NCBI GenBank assembly: GCA_013287765.1
Contig: JABDDD010000012.1
Span: 1 to 46,352 of the forward strand
DNA: 46,352 bases
Direction of reading: 5' to 3'
From: Gammaproteobacteria bacterium
Lineage (GTDB): Bacteria; Pseudomonadota; Gammaproteobacteria; DSM-16500
Shown piece after piece: positions 8,224 through 16,421 of the stretch. The notes beneath the pieces are model-generated. The model saw only the letters and a list, made by a program, of their open reading frames with translations. It searched no databases and had not been told where the DNA came from. A program made the position numbers and the translations under genes. Positions within the stretch are counted from its first letter, which is position 1. Each line of letters begins with the position of its first letter.

Positions 8224-8853
8224 TTATTCTTTCAAGTTAGCAACTGCTTCTAATGCTTTATTAACCGCTGCTCTCCCATTCATTTTTTCCATCCAAAGAC
8301 ACATATTCGGAATTTGTTCTTCTGCAATGCCATAACGATCAAATTCTTTTAACCATGGATAAGTCGCAATATCTGCAATTGAATAATCACCCGCTAAAAA
8401 TGGATTTTCAGCTAATTGCTTTTCAATAATAGAAAAAATACGTTTTGTTTCGTTATTAAATCGTTTAACAGCATAAGGAACTTCTTCCGGTGCGTGATAC
8501 ATAAAGTGCTTAGTATTCCCAAGTGTTGGGCCAATTTTAGAATTTTCAAATAATAACCATTGCAATATCTCAAATTTTAAAGGGTTTTCTGTCGCAATAA
8601 ATTGCCCGCTTTTTTCTGCAAGATACATTAATATTGCACCTGATTCAAACACAGCCATCGGTTTTTTATTAGGCCCATCACGATCTAAAATCACAGGGTA
8701 AATATTATTAGGTGAAAGATTTAAGAATTCAATTTCAAGTTGATCATTATTATTTTTAGAAATGGGAAAAACAGAATAGTTGTATCCCACTTCTTCTAAC
8801 ATAATGGCGATAGTGTAAGAACTCGGCGTAGGTGACCCATATAGTTCAATCAT
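8224..8853 (-). CDS. Glutathione S-transferase family protein, YfcG/YghU-like
   Basis: A 209-residue cytosolic GST-fold protein. The N-terminal thioredoxin-like domain has MIELYGSPTPSSYTIAIMLE, then SPNNIYPVI and FESGAILMYLAEKSGQF (glutathione gamma-glutamyl site). The C-terminal helical domain carries NPFLAGDYSIADIATYPWL with the N-capping motif. The SPNN and ESGAI pattern resembles YfcG, an E. coli GST with disulfide reductase activity. The frame is open to a TTG at 8877, but the ATG at 8853 has GGAG nine bases upstream and matches the family start. Likely a glutathione-dependent redox or detoxification enzyme; the substrate is unknown. Single-gene unit, divergent from the glycosyltransferase cassette. 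Confidence 0.88.
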   Translation of the reverse strand: MIELYGSPTPSSYTIAIMLEEVGYNYSVFPISKNNNDQLEIEFLNLSPNNIYPVILDRDGPNKKPMAVFESGAILMYLAEKSGQFIATENPLKFEILQWLLFENSKIGPTLGNTKHFMYHAPEEVPYAVKRFNNETKRIFSIIEKQLAENPFLAGDYSIADIATYPWLKEFDRYGIAEEQIPNMCLWMEKMNGRAAVNKALEAVANLKE

Positions 8854-8978
8854 CCGTATTGACTCCAATTCTTTCAATTGTTTAAGGTTTAAACGCCCAA
8901 TGGTGCACTGTTATCATATTAATTATTATAAGAAAATCAAGTCATTGTTAATAAATGATTAGAAAAAACTATACAAAA

Positions 8979-9005
8979 TTGCCAATATCTTTTAAATTGT
9001 ATAAA
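8979..9005 (+). promoter_or_regulatory. Possible sigma70 promoter of the glycosyltransferase cassette
   Basis: TTGCCA (8979-8984) and TATAAA (9000-9005) each match five of six consensus bases, with a rather short 15-base spacer. They lie just upstream of the AGGA ribosome site at 9019-9022 and the first gene of the cassette at 9029. This is the best candidate in the 8878-9028 gap, but it is a pattern match only. Confidence 0.4.
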
Positions 9006-9028
9006 AAATAATTACATTAGGATGTATC

Positions 9029-10522
9029 ATGATGAAAAAAAGCATACTATTTATTTTTATGCCCGGGTTAACTTTGCTGCTAATTGGATATTTCATTCAA
9101 AGCCATTTGTTGTTATCAGGTGATGTAGGGTATTTAATGCACGCATCTGAGCAATTACTCAGGGGTGGGCAGTATGCAACTGATTTTTTTGAAACTAACC
9201 CGCCGATGATTTTATATTTGTATGCGCCTTGTTATTTATTAAAATATTATTTAGCTGTCAGTGATGCAACTGCTTTCCGAATATATATTTTTTTAGGAAG
9301 CTGCCTTTCTGCAGGATTTTGTTATGTTCTTTTGAAACAAATATTAAAAAATGAAAGTGCTGCTTTTACTTATTTTTTGTTTTATACGCTGCTGATTATT
9401 TTTTTTATTTTACCCAGCTTAGCTTTTGGTCAGCGCGAGCATTTATTAATAATTTTAATCATGCCTTATTTATTAGCCAGTGTTTTAATTTTTAAAAAAG
9501 AAAAGCTTTCTTACTCTTTGCGGTTTTTAATAGGCTGTATGGCAGGAGTAGGCTTTGCGCTAAAGCCTTTTTTTTTAGTCACTTTTGGTTTAGTTGAGTT
9601 ATATGGTTTTATTAAAAATATGACTATTATTCGTTTAGAATGCTTAGTTATTTTATTAATTTTTATAGTCTATGGTCTTTCAATTTATCTATGGCAACCA
9701 GATTATTTAACCATCATTTTGCCGCTGGTTGCTCGTTATTATTTACCCTTTTCTAAGCAATCAATTATTATTTTTTTTGCACCGCCTTACGTTCTTTTTT
9801 GTATGAGTATGATTTTTTCTTATTTATTTTTTTATAAAAAAGATCGCGTCCCTGAATTGAGTATCATCATCTTATTAGCCTTAATGGGTTTATTGATAGC
9901 AGCCATACTTGCAAGAACCTCTTGGTATTATCATGTTTTACCCGCGCTTAGTATGGCTTATTTATTAGCGGCTGTTTATCTTGGACAGATTAAAGATAAA
10001 GAAATGAAGATATTGTTAAGTTTTTTTATATTTGTCGTGCCTTTTTATAGTTATTATGCCCAAATTAAATATGGATTACATACCAAGAAAAACCATGCGA
10101 TGAATCAAGTGGCGCAATTTATTAATCAATCAGGTGAGCATGCCGTGTATTGTATTCCTTTGGGAACATTTGATTGTTTTCCTTTTCTAGAGGCAATGCA
10201 TGGTCAATATGTTGAGCGATTTCCCTCATTTTGGTGGTATACTGGATTGCGTCAGCAGGAGAAAAAAATATCGCTTGCGCTTAAAGCAAATCAAGATAAA
10301 AATTATCTTATTAAGCAAGTAACCATTGATTTACAACGAGCGCAGTGGGTTATTTTTAATAATGCTATTTTTAATGCAGATGAGATGATCATGTATTTAT
10401 CGCAAAATACGGCTTTTCGAACAGAATGGGCCTATTATCATTACACCACGCATTTTGGTGATTATCGATTATATAAACGTATAAATATAGGAAATGAAAA
10501 TGATAAGTCATCCATCAACTGA
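9029..10522 (+). CDS. Polytopic GT-C-like membrane glycosyltransferase, copy 1
   Basis: A 497-residue protein with about ten or more membrane helices. After the first helix comes a loop with GDVGYLMHASEQLLRGGQY and FFETNPPM, where the aspartate sits where GT-C enzymes (ArnT, PMT, AglB-like folds) keep their catalytic acid. Other notable blocks are FGQREHLLIILIMPYLL, TSWYYHVLPALSMAYLL and a soluble C-terminal region with ERFPSFWWYTGL. The same blocks recur in the gene at 11221-12762 and no other named family was recognised, so the GT-C call is inference from topology, the acidic loop and context. It overlaps the GT2 gene by 23 bases. AGGA precedes the ATG. Expected role: transfer of a lipid-linked sugar on the periplasmic face. 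Confidence 0.75.
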   Translation: MMKKSILFIFMPGLTLLLIGYFIQSHLLLSGDVGYLMHASEQLLRGGQYATDFFETNPPMILYLYAPCYLLKYYLAVSDATAFRIYIFLGSCLSAGFCYVLLKQILKNESAAFTYFLFYTLLIIFFILPSLAFGQREHLLIILIMPYLLASVLIFKKEKLSYSLRFLIGCMAGVGFALKPFFLVTFGLVELYGFIKNMTIIRLECLVILLIFIVYGLSIYLWQPDYLTIILPLVARYYLPFSKQSIIIFFAPPYVLFCMSMIFSYLFFYKKDRVPELSIIILLALMGLLIAAILARTSWYYHVLPALSMAYLLAAVYLGQIKDKEMKILLSFFIFVVPFYSYYAQIKYGLHTKKNHAMNQVAQFINQSGEHAVYCIPLGTFDCFPFLEAMHGQYVERFPSFWWYTGLRQQEKKISLALKANQDKNYLIKQVTIDLQRAQWVIFNNAIFNADEMIMYLSQNTAFRTEWAYYHYTTHFGDYRLYKRINIGNENDKSSIN

Positions 10523-11228
10523 TTTTTCCATTATTTTGCCTACTTTGTATGAAGCCAAAAATATTCCAGAAATAATTTATCGTATTCATCAAATTAATTT
10601 TTCCAATAGAAAATTTGAAATTTTAATTGTGGATGATAATAGCCAAGATGGAACAGAAGAAATTGTGAGTGATTTACAGAAATCTTATCCCGCTCTTCGG
10701 CTTATTATTCGTCAAGGTAAACGAGGATTGAGTGAAGCTGTTATACAAGGATTAAATCAAGTGATCTATCCGATTATTGTTATTATGGATGCAGATTTAA
10801 GTCATCCACCCGAGAAAATTCCTGATATGTTAACAGCATTGCAAATGCCACAGGTTGATTTAGTGATTGGCTCACGTTATGTGAGCGGAGGTAGTTCTGA
10901 TGAAGCCTGGCCGTTGATGCGGCGGTTTTGTTCTCGTTTTGCAGCGCTTTTTGCTAAAGCATTAATTAAAGCTCCGGTTAAAGATCCACTGTCAGGTTTT
11001 TTGGCTTTTCATAAAAAGACTTATCTTTCAGGACATCCGTTGCAAGCAATTGGTTGGAAGATTGGTCTTGAGATTATGGTTAAATGTTCTTGTCGTCATA
11101 TTGTGGAAGTTCCCATTCATTTTTCAGAGCGTAAAAATGGGATGAGTAAATTAAATTTACGTATTGTGATAAGTTATTTGAAGCATATTGGTCATTTGGT
11201 CTGGTTTAAATTAAAATTTAATGAGTAA
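10500..11228 (+). CDS. GT2 family glycosyltransferase, polyprenol-phosphate mannose/glucose synthase-like
   Basis: GT-A fold enzyme of 242 residues, like Dpm1: it probably moves a hexose from a nucleotide sugar onto polyprenyl phosphate on the cytoplasmic side. Motifs are SIILPTLYEAKNIPEII, ILIVDDNSQDGT, VIMDADLSHPPEKIPDML (the metal-binding DAD) and DLVIGSRYVSGG. It lacks the C-terminal membrane helices of GtrB types. An ATG at 10494 exists, but the ATG at 10500 is better placed behind AGGA (10489-10492). It lies inside a 4-gene overlapping unit, with its start 23 bases within the previous gene and the next gene starting 8 bases before its stop. The product is presumably the lipid-linked donor for the two flanking GT-C-like proteins. 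Confidence 0.88.
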   Translation: MISHPSTDFSIILPTLYEAKNIPEIIYRIHQINFSNRKFEILIVDDNSQDGTEEIVSDLQKSYPALRLIIRQGKRGLSEAVIQGLNQVIYPIIVIMDADLSHPPEKIPDMLTALQMPQVDLVIGSRYVSGGSSDEAWPLMRRFCSRFAALFAKALIKAPVKDPLSGFLAFHKKTYLSGHPLQAIGWKIGLEIMVKCSCRHIVEVPIHFSERKNGMSKLNLRIVISYLKHIGHLVWFKLKFNE

Positions 11229-12762
11229 ATTTTTTATGAGAAAGAATATTTTTTTTCCAGGCATAGCCTTACTATGTGCTATCAGTGCTTATTTTTTGCA
11301 AGTACATATGTTTTTGAATGGAGATGTGGGTAGTTTATTATTTGATACGCGTTTGTTTTTAAAGGGGGGGACTTATTTAAATAATTTTTTAGAAACCAAT
11401 CCACCGATGATTTTTATTATCTATTCTCCCGTCATATTTTTTGAAAAATGGACAGCTTTAAATATTGTGCTGGTGATGCGAATTTATATTATTTTGACTG
11501 CTTTATTTTCAATAGGTCTTTCTAATTTTTTATTAAAAAAAATAATTAAACCATCTGATGATGTGCTTCGTTATGTAATATTACTAGGATTATTATTTTC
11601 TTTTTTGCTTTTGCCAGCATGTGAATTTGGTCAACGAGAACATTTTTTTATTATGCTGGTCATGCCGTATTTATTCACGGTGGTTATAGCTGCTCAGCAA
11701 CAAAAAATAAATAAAGGGTTGGCTTGCCTCATTGCCGTGATGGCGGCTTTAGGGATTGGGATGAAACCTTATTTTTTGGCGCCTTTTATTTTAGTTGAAT
11801 TGTATTTAATGGTTGTTAGAAAAAATATTTTTAGCGGATGGCGTTTTTTACCACTAGCCATCGTGAGTTTATTAAGCATTTATTTGATTTGGGTTTTTAT
11901 TGGTTATCCTACTTATATTTATCAAATGTTGCCTCTTATTTCTGATTTATATTTTATAAGTATTAAGACTTCCTGGTCAACATTTTTAGCTAATGTGTCG
12001 GTTAGTTATTGCTTTTTTGTGGCAATAGCGTGTCTTTTTATTTTTAATAAAATAAAAAAGTATCGAATACTTGTCGGTGTTTTATTATGGGCTTTTATTG
12101 GCATGGTGGTTGCCGTTGTTATTCCGCGAGCGGGTTGGTATTATCATATATTGCCTGCTATTATATTATCAGTCGTATTATTACTACTTTATATTTTTAT
12201 TATTTTTTCTTCCAATCAAAAATATGTGTTAAAAAAAGATGGGTATCTTGCCCTATTCGTCACTATGATGGTGCCTTTATATATTTTTTTAATCGCGACC
12301 CATTTTGGGTTAGCCGTAAAAAAGCATAGTTATTTAAATCAATTAATTGCCTATATTCAGACAGAAAAAAAACCACCGTCTATTTATTGTTTTTCTGCCA
12401 ACACCACTGGGGACTGTTTTACATTAGTTTATTCAGCTCACAGTGTTTATGCTGGGCGGTATCCATTTTTTTGGTGGTTACAAGGATTGCAGCTGATCGA
12501 AAAAAAAGGAAAATTGCCCATACAAATTAAAAAAGATAAAAAATTTTTAATTGATGCAGTAGCAGATGACTTGGATCAAAATCGCCCCGACTGGTTAATT
12601 ATAAATACATCTGATGCGAAAGCGACGTTAAAAAATAATTTTAATTTTATTAATTATTTTTCGCAAAATAAAAAATTTTATGAGGCATGGAAGCCATATC
12701 ATTATTACAAAAAAGTCGGAGTTTTTGCAATTTATCAACGTTCAGATGGGAACGTATCATGA
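11221..12762 (+). CDS. Polytopic GT-C-like membrane glycosyltransferase, copy 2
   Basis: A 513-residue paralogue of the protein at 9029-10522. Shared blocks include GDVGSLLFDTRLFLKGGTY plus FLETNPPM after helix 1, FGQREHFFIMLVMPYLF, a GMKPYFLAPFILVELY block matching the LKPFFLVTFGLVELYG of copy 1, RAGWYYHILPA and RYPFFWWLQGLQ in the C-terminal soluble part. Divergence along the whole length means an old duplication. The start codon overlaps the end of the GT2 gene (ATGAGTAA); an ATG five codons further in (11236) is possible. The stop overlaps the start of the cysteine desulfurase gene by four bases, so the whole set is likely translationally coupled. Confidence 0.75.
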   Translation: MSKFFMRKNIFFPGIALLCAISAYFLQVHMFLNGDVGSLLFDTRLFLKGGTYLNNFLETNPPMIFIIYSPVIFFEKWTALNIVLVMRIYIILTALFSIGLSNFLLKKIIKPSDDVLRYVILLGLLFSFLLLPACEFGQREHFFIMLVMPYLFTVVIAAQQQKINKGLACLIAVMAALGIGMKPYFLAPFILVELYLMVVRKNIFSGWRFLPLAIVSLLSIYLIWVFIGYPTYIYQMLPLISDLYFISIKTSWSTFLANVSVSYCFFVAIACLFIFNKIKKYRILVGVLLWAFIGMVVAVVIPRAGWYYHILPAIILSVVLLLLYIFIIFSSNQKYVLKKDGYLALFVTMMVPLYIFLIATHFGLAVKKHSYLNQLIAYIQTEKKPPSIYCFSANTTGDCFTLVYSAHSVYAGRYPFFWWLQGLQLIEKKGKLPIQIKKDKKFLIDAVADDLDQNRPDWLIINTSDAKATLKNNFNFINYFSQNKKFYEAWKPYHYYKKVGVFAIYQRSDGNVS

Positions 12763-13916
12763 AATTACAATTACCGATATATTTAGATTATGCAGCGACT
12801 ACTCCTGTTGCGGAAATAGTTGCTGAAAAAATGCAAAGATTTTTAACTGTTTCAGGATGCTTTGCCAATGCTGCGTCTACACACAGATTGGGCATGGATG
12901 CAAATAAAGCCGTGATGGCAGCGCGTCTACAAGTAGCTGAGTTAATTCATGCAAAACCTGAAGAAATTATCTGGACCTCGGGTGCGACTGAATCAAATAA
13001 TCTTGCTTTAAAAGGTGCGGTCGAATTGTATCAACAAAAAGGCAGGCATATTATTACTGTTAAAACCGAGCATCCTTCTGTTTTAGATTGTTGCCAATAT
13101 TTGGAAAAACAAGGGTTTTCATTAACTTATTTAACGCCAGAAATAGATGGCATGCTTTCTTTACAAAAGTTAAAAGCAGCATTTCGTCCAGAGACTATTT
13201 TAGTTTCTATTATGCATATTAATAATGAAATCGGCGTTATTCAAGAAATTGAAAAAATTGCTGAGATGACAGCTGAACATAATATTTTATTGCATGTTGA
13301 TGCTGTGCAAAGTGTTGGGAAAATACCGATTGATGTAACAACCATGGCCGTAGATTTAATGTCTTTTTCTGCGCATAAATTATATGGCCCTAAAGGAATA
13401 GGCGCGCTATATGTTAGACGAAAACCAAGGGTGCGCGTAGGGCCTTTGCTACATGGCGGTGGTCAAGAACAAGGGATGCGTTCTGGGACATTGCCGGTGC
13501 ATCAAATTGTGGGGATGGGCGAGGCATTTGCTCTTGCAAAGAATTTGATGCAACAGGATTATCAGTTTATATTATCTTTGCGCGAGCATTTTCTAAAAAG
13601 TATTCCTCTTATTCATCCATTTGGCAATATCACTGTGCCTTATCATCATAAAAATATTTACCCAGGAATTATAAGCGTACATTTTGCTAATCAAAACGCA
13701 CATGATCTTATAGAACGTTTGCCTAATGTGGCATTTTCTGTTGGTTCTGCGTGTCATACAAAAGGCAAGGGTGCATCCTATGTTTTACGGGCGTTAGGGT
13801 TAAGTGAAAGACAAGCATTAGCGGCTGCACGATTTTCATTCGGTCGATATACCACTTTGCAACAGATTGATTTTGTTATTAACGAAATTAATCAAATCAT
13901 GCACAGCTTGCGTTAG
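12759..13916 (+). CDS. IscS/NifS-like cysteine desulfurase
   Basis: PLP-dependent enzyme of 385 residues that removes sulfur from cysteine. Motifs are LDYAATTPV, WTSGATESNNLALKG, HVDAVQSVGK, the PLP lysine at 207 in MSFSAHKLYGPKG, and catalytic Cys332 in SVGSACHTKGKGASYVLRAL; E. coli IscS has Lys206 and Cys328 in the same places. The frame is open 24 codons upstream, but ATG 12759 is preferred because it forms an ATGA overlap with the preceding gene and gives the family N-terminus. Unusually it is the last gene of a glycosyltransferase cassette, with no iscR, iscU or hscBA nearby, and its final 81 bases overlap an opposing HPt gene. It could be the general sulfur donor of the cell or a dedicated one. 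Confidence 0.92.
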   Translation: MKLQLPIYLDYAATTPVAEIVAEKMQRFLTVSGCFANAASTHRLGMDANKAVMAARLQVAELIHAKPEEIIWTSGATESNNLALKGAVELYQQKGRHIITVKTEHPSVLDCCQYLEKQGFSLTYLTPEIDGMLSLQKLKAAFRPETILVSIMHINNEIGVIQEIEKIAEMTAEHNILLHVDAVQSVGKIPIDVTTMAVDLMSFSAHKLYGPKGIGALYVRRKPRVRVGPLLHGGGQEQGMRSGTLPVHQIVGMGEAFALAKNLMQQDYQFILSLREHFLKSIPLIHPFGNITVPYHHKNIYPGIISVHFANQNAHDLIERLPNVAFSVGSACHTKGKGASYVLRALGLSERQALAAARFSFGRYTTLQQIDFVINEINQIMHSLR

Positions 13917-14195
13917 TTGAAAATAAAGCAGGGGAAAAAGTGTTGCTTCATTATTTTTTAATGCGCTTTCAAATGCTTTAACTGCTTGTTTTAAGTTGGG
14001 CAGTTCACAATAACATAAAGCGCCATGTAATTTATGTAATAATCTTTTCAATAAATAGTGTTGATTATTTTCAAAAGCACTTTTAATGTCTGATAATTCA
14101 TTGGGCAAAGTTTTTATAAGTAAAGCGAGCAAGTCTTCAGCTGTTTGTTGATTATTACCCGCTAATTTCAGGCTAAGTTCCCAGTCGATAATCAA
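13836..14195 (-). CDS. HPt (histidine phosphotransfer) domain protein
   Basis: A stand-alone HPt domain of 119 residues. The phosphate-accepting histidine is His54 in RLLHKLHGALCYCELPNLK, which resembles the HPt module at the end of BarA/LetS-type hybrid kinases; the start IDWELSLKLAGN is also typical of that group. The domain would relay phosphate between a hybrid kinase and a response regulator, neither of which is in the window. The start is TTG at 14195, supported by AAGGATAA at 14201-14208 at proper spacing. It follows the ArnT-like gene by 44 bases on the same strand. The last 81 bases overlap the end of the convergent cysteine desulfurase gene. Confidence 0.82.
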   Translation of the reverse strand: MIIDWELSLKLAGNNQQTAEDLLALLIKTLPNELSDIKSAFENNQHYLLKRLLHKLHGALCYCELPNLKQAVKAFESALKNNEATLFPLLYFQLTQAVHDLINFVNNKINLLQSGISTE

Positions 14196-14239
14196 AATTT
14201 TTATCCTTAATGTGTATAGTATATATTAAAATAAGCATC

Positions 14240-15709
14240 TTATTTTGTTGGATTTAAAAATGCAACCTGTAAAGTAATCAAAGGTAAATTAGGATTTCTA
14301 TCCCAATGAAAATAAAAAGTTTTAATCGGCGTCATCTTAGGATATTTTTTATAAATAGCATCAATTGCAATTTTTTCTTTAGCAGCTGTATCCCAAACAA
14401 ATAGTGCACCCGATTTTTTAAAATGCGATTCATTGATCCACGGACTTTTATTTTTATCCCATTCAATAAAAACAGTCGGATGATCCGGTGAATAGTAAGC
14501 AATATTGCCGGCAATCCATCGAGTGCCTGCAACATAACTCAAAGTAGTTTGGTTGCGTGTGTGCCAAATGCTTGTTAAAGTCTTTGCAATTTCTTTTCCT
14601 GGAAAATTGGCACTAGATGTTTCTGCTGATTGATAGAGTGCTAAGCAGTAACCTGTTATATTTAATATTAAGAACAATACAATAAAAATAAAAAACCGAT
14701 AAAATTTTTGAAAAGTGATATGTGGCTGCAAAAATAATAAAATACCAATACCCCATAATGAGAATAGCGGCATTCCCCACGCCGCACGTAATTGAATGCC
14801 TGTTAAAAACGATATAAAAATTGTTAATAAAAAAGGCCCACCGCCTGCAAAAAATAAAAAGCGCTGATTAAATGTTGTTAATGTTAGTGTAGATGAAAGT
14901 CTAAATGGTTTTTTACCAATAAATAAAGTAAGCAACAATAAGAACATAGGTAAAATAACTTCTGCCTGTTGAAAAATAAATTGTCCTGGAAAAAATAAAT
15001 GATTCCATAGTGTATTTTCAGCAGATATTCTTCCTAAAGTATAATGAATAGTTATAAAATCATATTTTGCCAACCAAAATAAATGAGGGGTAATGATTAT
15101 TAAAAATAATAGCAATCCACAGTAGACGTAGGGATTTTTGTAATCATTTTTTTTAAATTCTAAAAAAAGTATCATACTAAGAGATATTAGCAATAATACC
15201 GAATAATACTTTGTCATCATGGCAAGTCCTGCAAATAATCCTGTTAATAACCAATCGCGTAATCTTTTTTGCGTGAGTGCATTATAAAAAAATAAAATAG
15301 TCAAAGACCAAGTGCTTAATTCTAATGTATTATCGCTTAAATCAATAGCATGTAAATTATAGTATTGTAAACCTTCTAGTGCGAGTACGCTTACAATGGC
15401 ATAAAAAGGCGTTACTATTTTTTTAATCAGTTGATAAGTTGCCCAAAAGCAAATGACGACTGATAATTGGCTAAATAAATAAATAGCTTTATCTGTGCCT
15501 AATTGAAAGGCAAATCCTGTGATCCAAGCATTTATAAAAGGATTTTTATCATATCCCCATTCTAATTGCTTACCCCACGTTGCACCTTCCATCGCATCCA
15601 TAGGCAGATTAAATCGCATTAAAATAGGTGCTATTGTCCATGCAAGTAAATGTAATAAGATAAAGGCAGCAAACCACTTATTAAGATTTAACGTATTTAT
15701 TTTAACCAT
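14240..15709 (-). CDS. ArnT/GT39-like membrane glycosyltransferase
   Basis: A 489-residue polytopic protein of the dolichyl-phosphate-mannose-mannosyltransferase-like superfamily (ArnT, PMT_2). After the first helix lies LPMDAMEGATWGKQLEWGYD then KNPFINAW, matching the D-x-x-E plus GYxKxP loop of this family (Asp38, Glu41), where the catalytic acid sits. About 11 helices follow, then a soluble periplasmic tail. Members transfer a sugar from an undecaprenyl-phosphate carrier to lipid A or another acceptor. Acceptor and sugar cannot be deduced here. It is the first gene of a two-gene unit with the HPt protein, and is divergent from the YbaK-type gene. It could cooperate with the GT2/GT-C cassette on the other side. 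Confidence 0.85.
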   Translation of the reverse strand: MVKINTLNLNKWFAAFILLHLLAWTIAPILMRFNLPMDAMEGATWGKQLEWGYDKNPFINAWITGFAFQLGTDKAIYLFSQLSVVICFWATYQLIKKIVTPFYAIVSVLALEGLQYYNLHAIDLSDNTLELSTWSLTILFFYNALTQKRLRDWLLTGLFAGLAMMTKYYSVLLLISLSMILFLEFKKNDYKNPYVYCGLLLFLIIITPHLFWLAKYDFITIHYTLGRISAENTLWNHLFFPGQFIFQQAEVILPMFLLLLTLFIGKKPFRLSSTLTLTTFNQRFLFFAGGGPFLLTIFISFLTGIQLRAAWGMPLFSLWGIGILLFLQPHITFQKFYRFFIFIVLFLILNITGYCLALYQSAETSSANFPGKEIAKTLTSIWHTRNQTTLSYVAGTRWIAGNIAYYSPDHPTVFIEWDKNKSPWINESHFKKSGALFVWDTAAKEKIAIDAIYKKYPKMTPIKTFYFHWDRNPNLPLITLQVAFLNPTK

Positions 15710-15830
15710 ATGATTATTCTAGCTATTATTTAAATAAAACTTATTTTACGCTCACCCACAAAAATAACAAACTGGATTATAATAGTAGGTAGAATATTAG
15801 AATAAAAGCATTTTACGAGGAGATGAGGTT

Positions 15831-16286
15831 ATGCCAAACAAAATGTTAAAAGAATTTCTAGATGATCATCAAGTGAAATATCTTTGTATTAACCATACAC
15901 CTACTTACACTGCGCAAGAGATTGCAGCAGCAGCGCACGTGCCTGGCAAGCAAATGGCTAAAACTGTTATTGTTAAAATCGATGGAAAATTAGCAATGGT
16001 TGTTTTGCCAGCACATGATCATGTTAGTTTTTCTGCTTTGAAACAAATAACAGGATCAAATGATATTGATTTAGCTCGTGAAGCAGATTTTAAAAATAGT
16101 TTTCCAGAATGTGAAATTGGCGCGATGCCACCTTTTGGGAATTTATATAATATGCCTGTTTATGTTTCAAGGCAGTTGTCGCATGAGAATATTACTTTTA
16201 ATTCAGGCTCCCATGCAGAATTGGTGCAGATGAGTTATGAAGATTTTATTCGATTAGTGAAACCTATTTTTATCACGACCCATTGA
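15831..16286 (+). CDS. YbaK/EbsC-type aminoacyl-tRNA deacylase
   Basis: A 151-residue protein of the YbaK/ProRS-associated editing domain family, which hydrolyses mischarged tRNAs in trans. Supporting features are an [20 protein letters not shown] region, the [11 protein letters not shown] block with the conserved lysine, and a [17 protein letters not shown] loop near the C-terminus, typical of the subgroup that also includes stress-related YeaK-like proteins. The ribosome site GAGGAGATGAGG is strong. It stands alone, divergent from the ArnT-like gene. A -10-like TATAAT lies at 15778-15783 without a convincing -35. The specific mischarged tRNA is not predictable from sequence by eye. Confidence 0.88.
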   Translation: MPNKMLKEFLDDHQVKYLCINHTPTYTAQEIAAAAHVPGKQMAKTVIVKIDGKLAMVVLPAHDHVSFSALKQITGSNDIDLAREADFKNSFPECEIGAMPPFGNLYNMPVYVSRQLSHENITFNSGSHAELVQMSYEDFIRLVKPIFITTH

Positions 16287-16337
16287 TTTTTTTTAAAATA
16301 TTCAGAGACGTGAAATTAAAATTTGCCATTTATAATT

Positions 16338-16375
16338 GGTGGATTGCGGCAAAGAAACGCCTAATCCACCCTACA
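16338..16375. repeat. Dispersed palindromic repeat, copy 1
   Basis: GGTGGATT (16338-16345) and AATCCACC (16363-16370) form the outer arms; the interior contains GCGGC and ACGCCT and the element ends in CTACAT. A second copy with the same arms, interior ACGC and ending lies at 31468-31508. Both sit between two convergent genes (here the YbaK-type gene and the CDF gene). A hairpin can form on both strands, so it may act as a bidirectional terminator. Similar GGTGGATTACG...TAATCCACC palindromes occur in other proteobacteria (from memory). Confidence 0.75.
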
Positions 16376-16421
16376 TGTTAATTTCGCTGCCTGCGACTCG
16401 TTATAAGAACTAAGAAAGCTG

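Noticed and set aside
12687-12758. Longer N-terminus for the cysteine desulfurase
   Set aside because: The extra 24 residues overlap the preceding membrane protein gene, do not match the family, and the ATG at 12759 forms a clean ATGA overlap.
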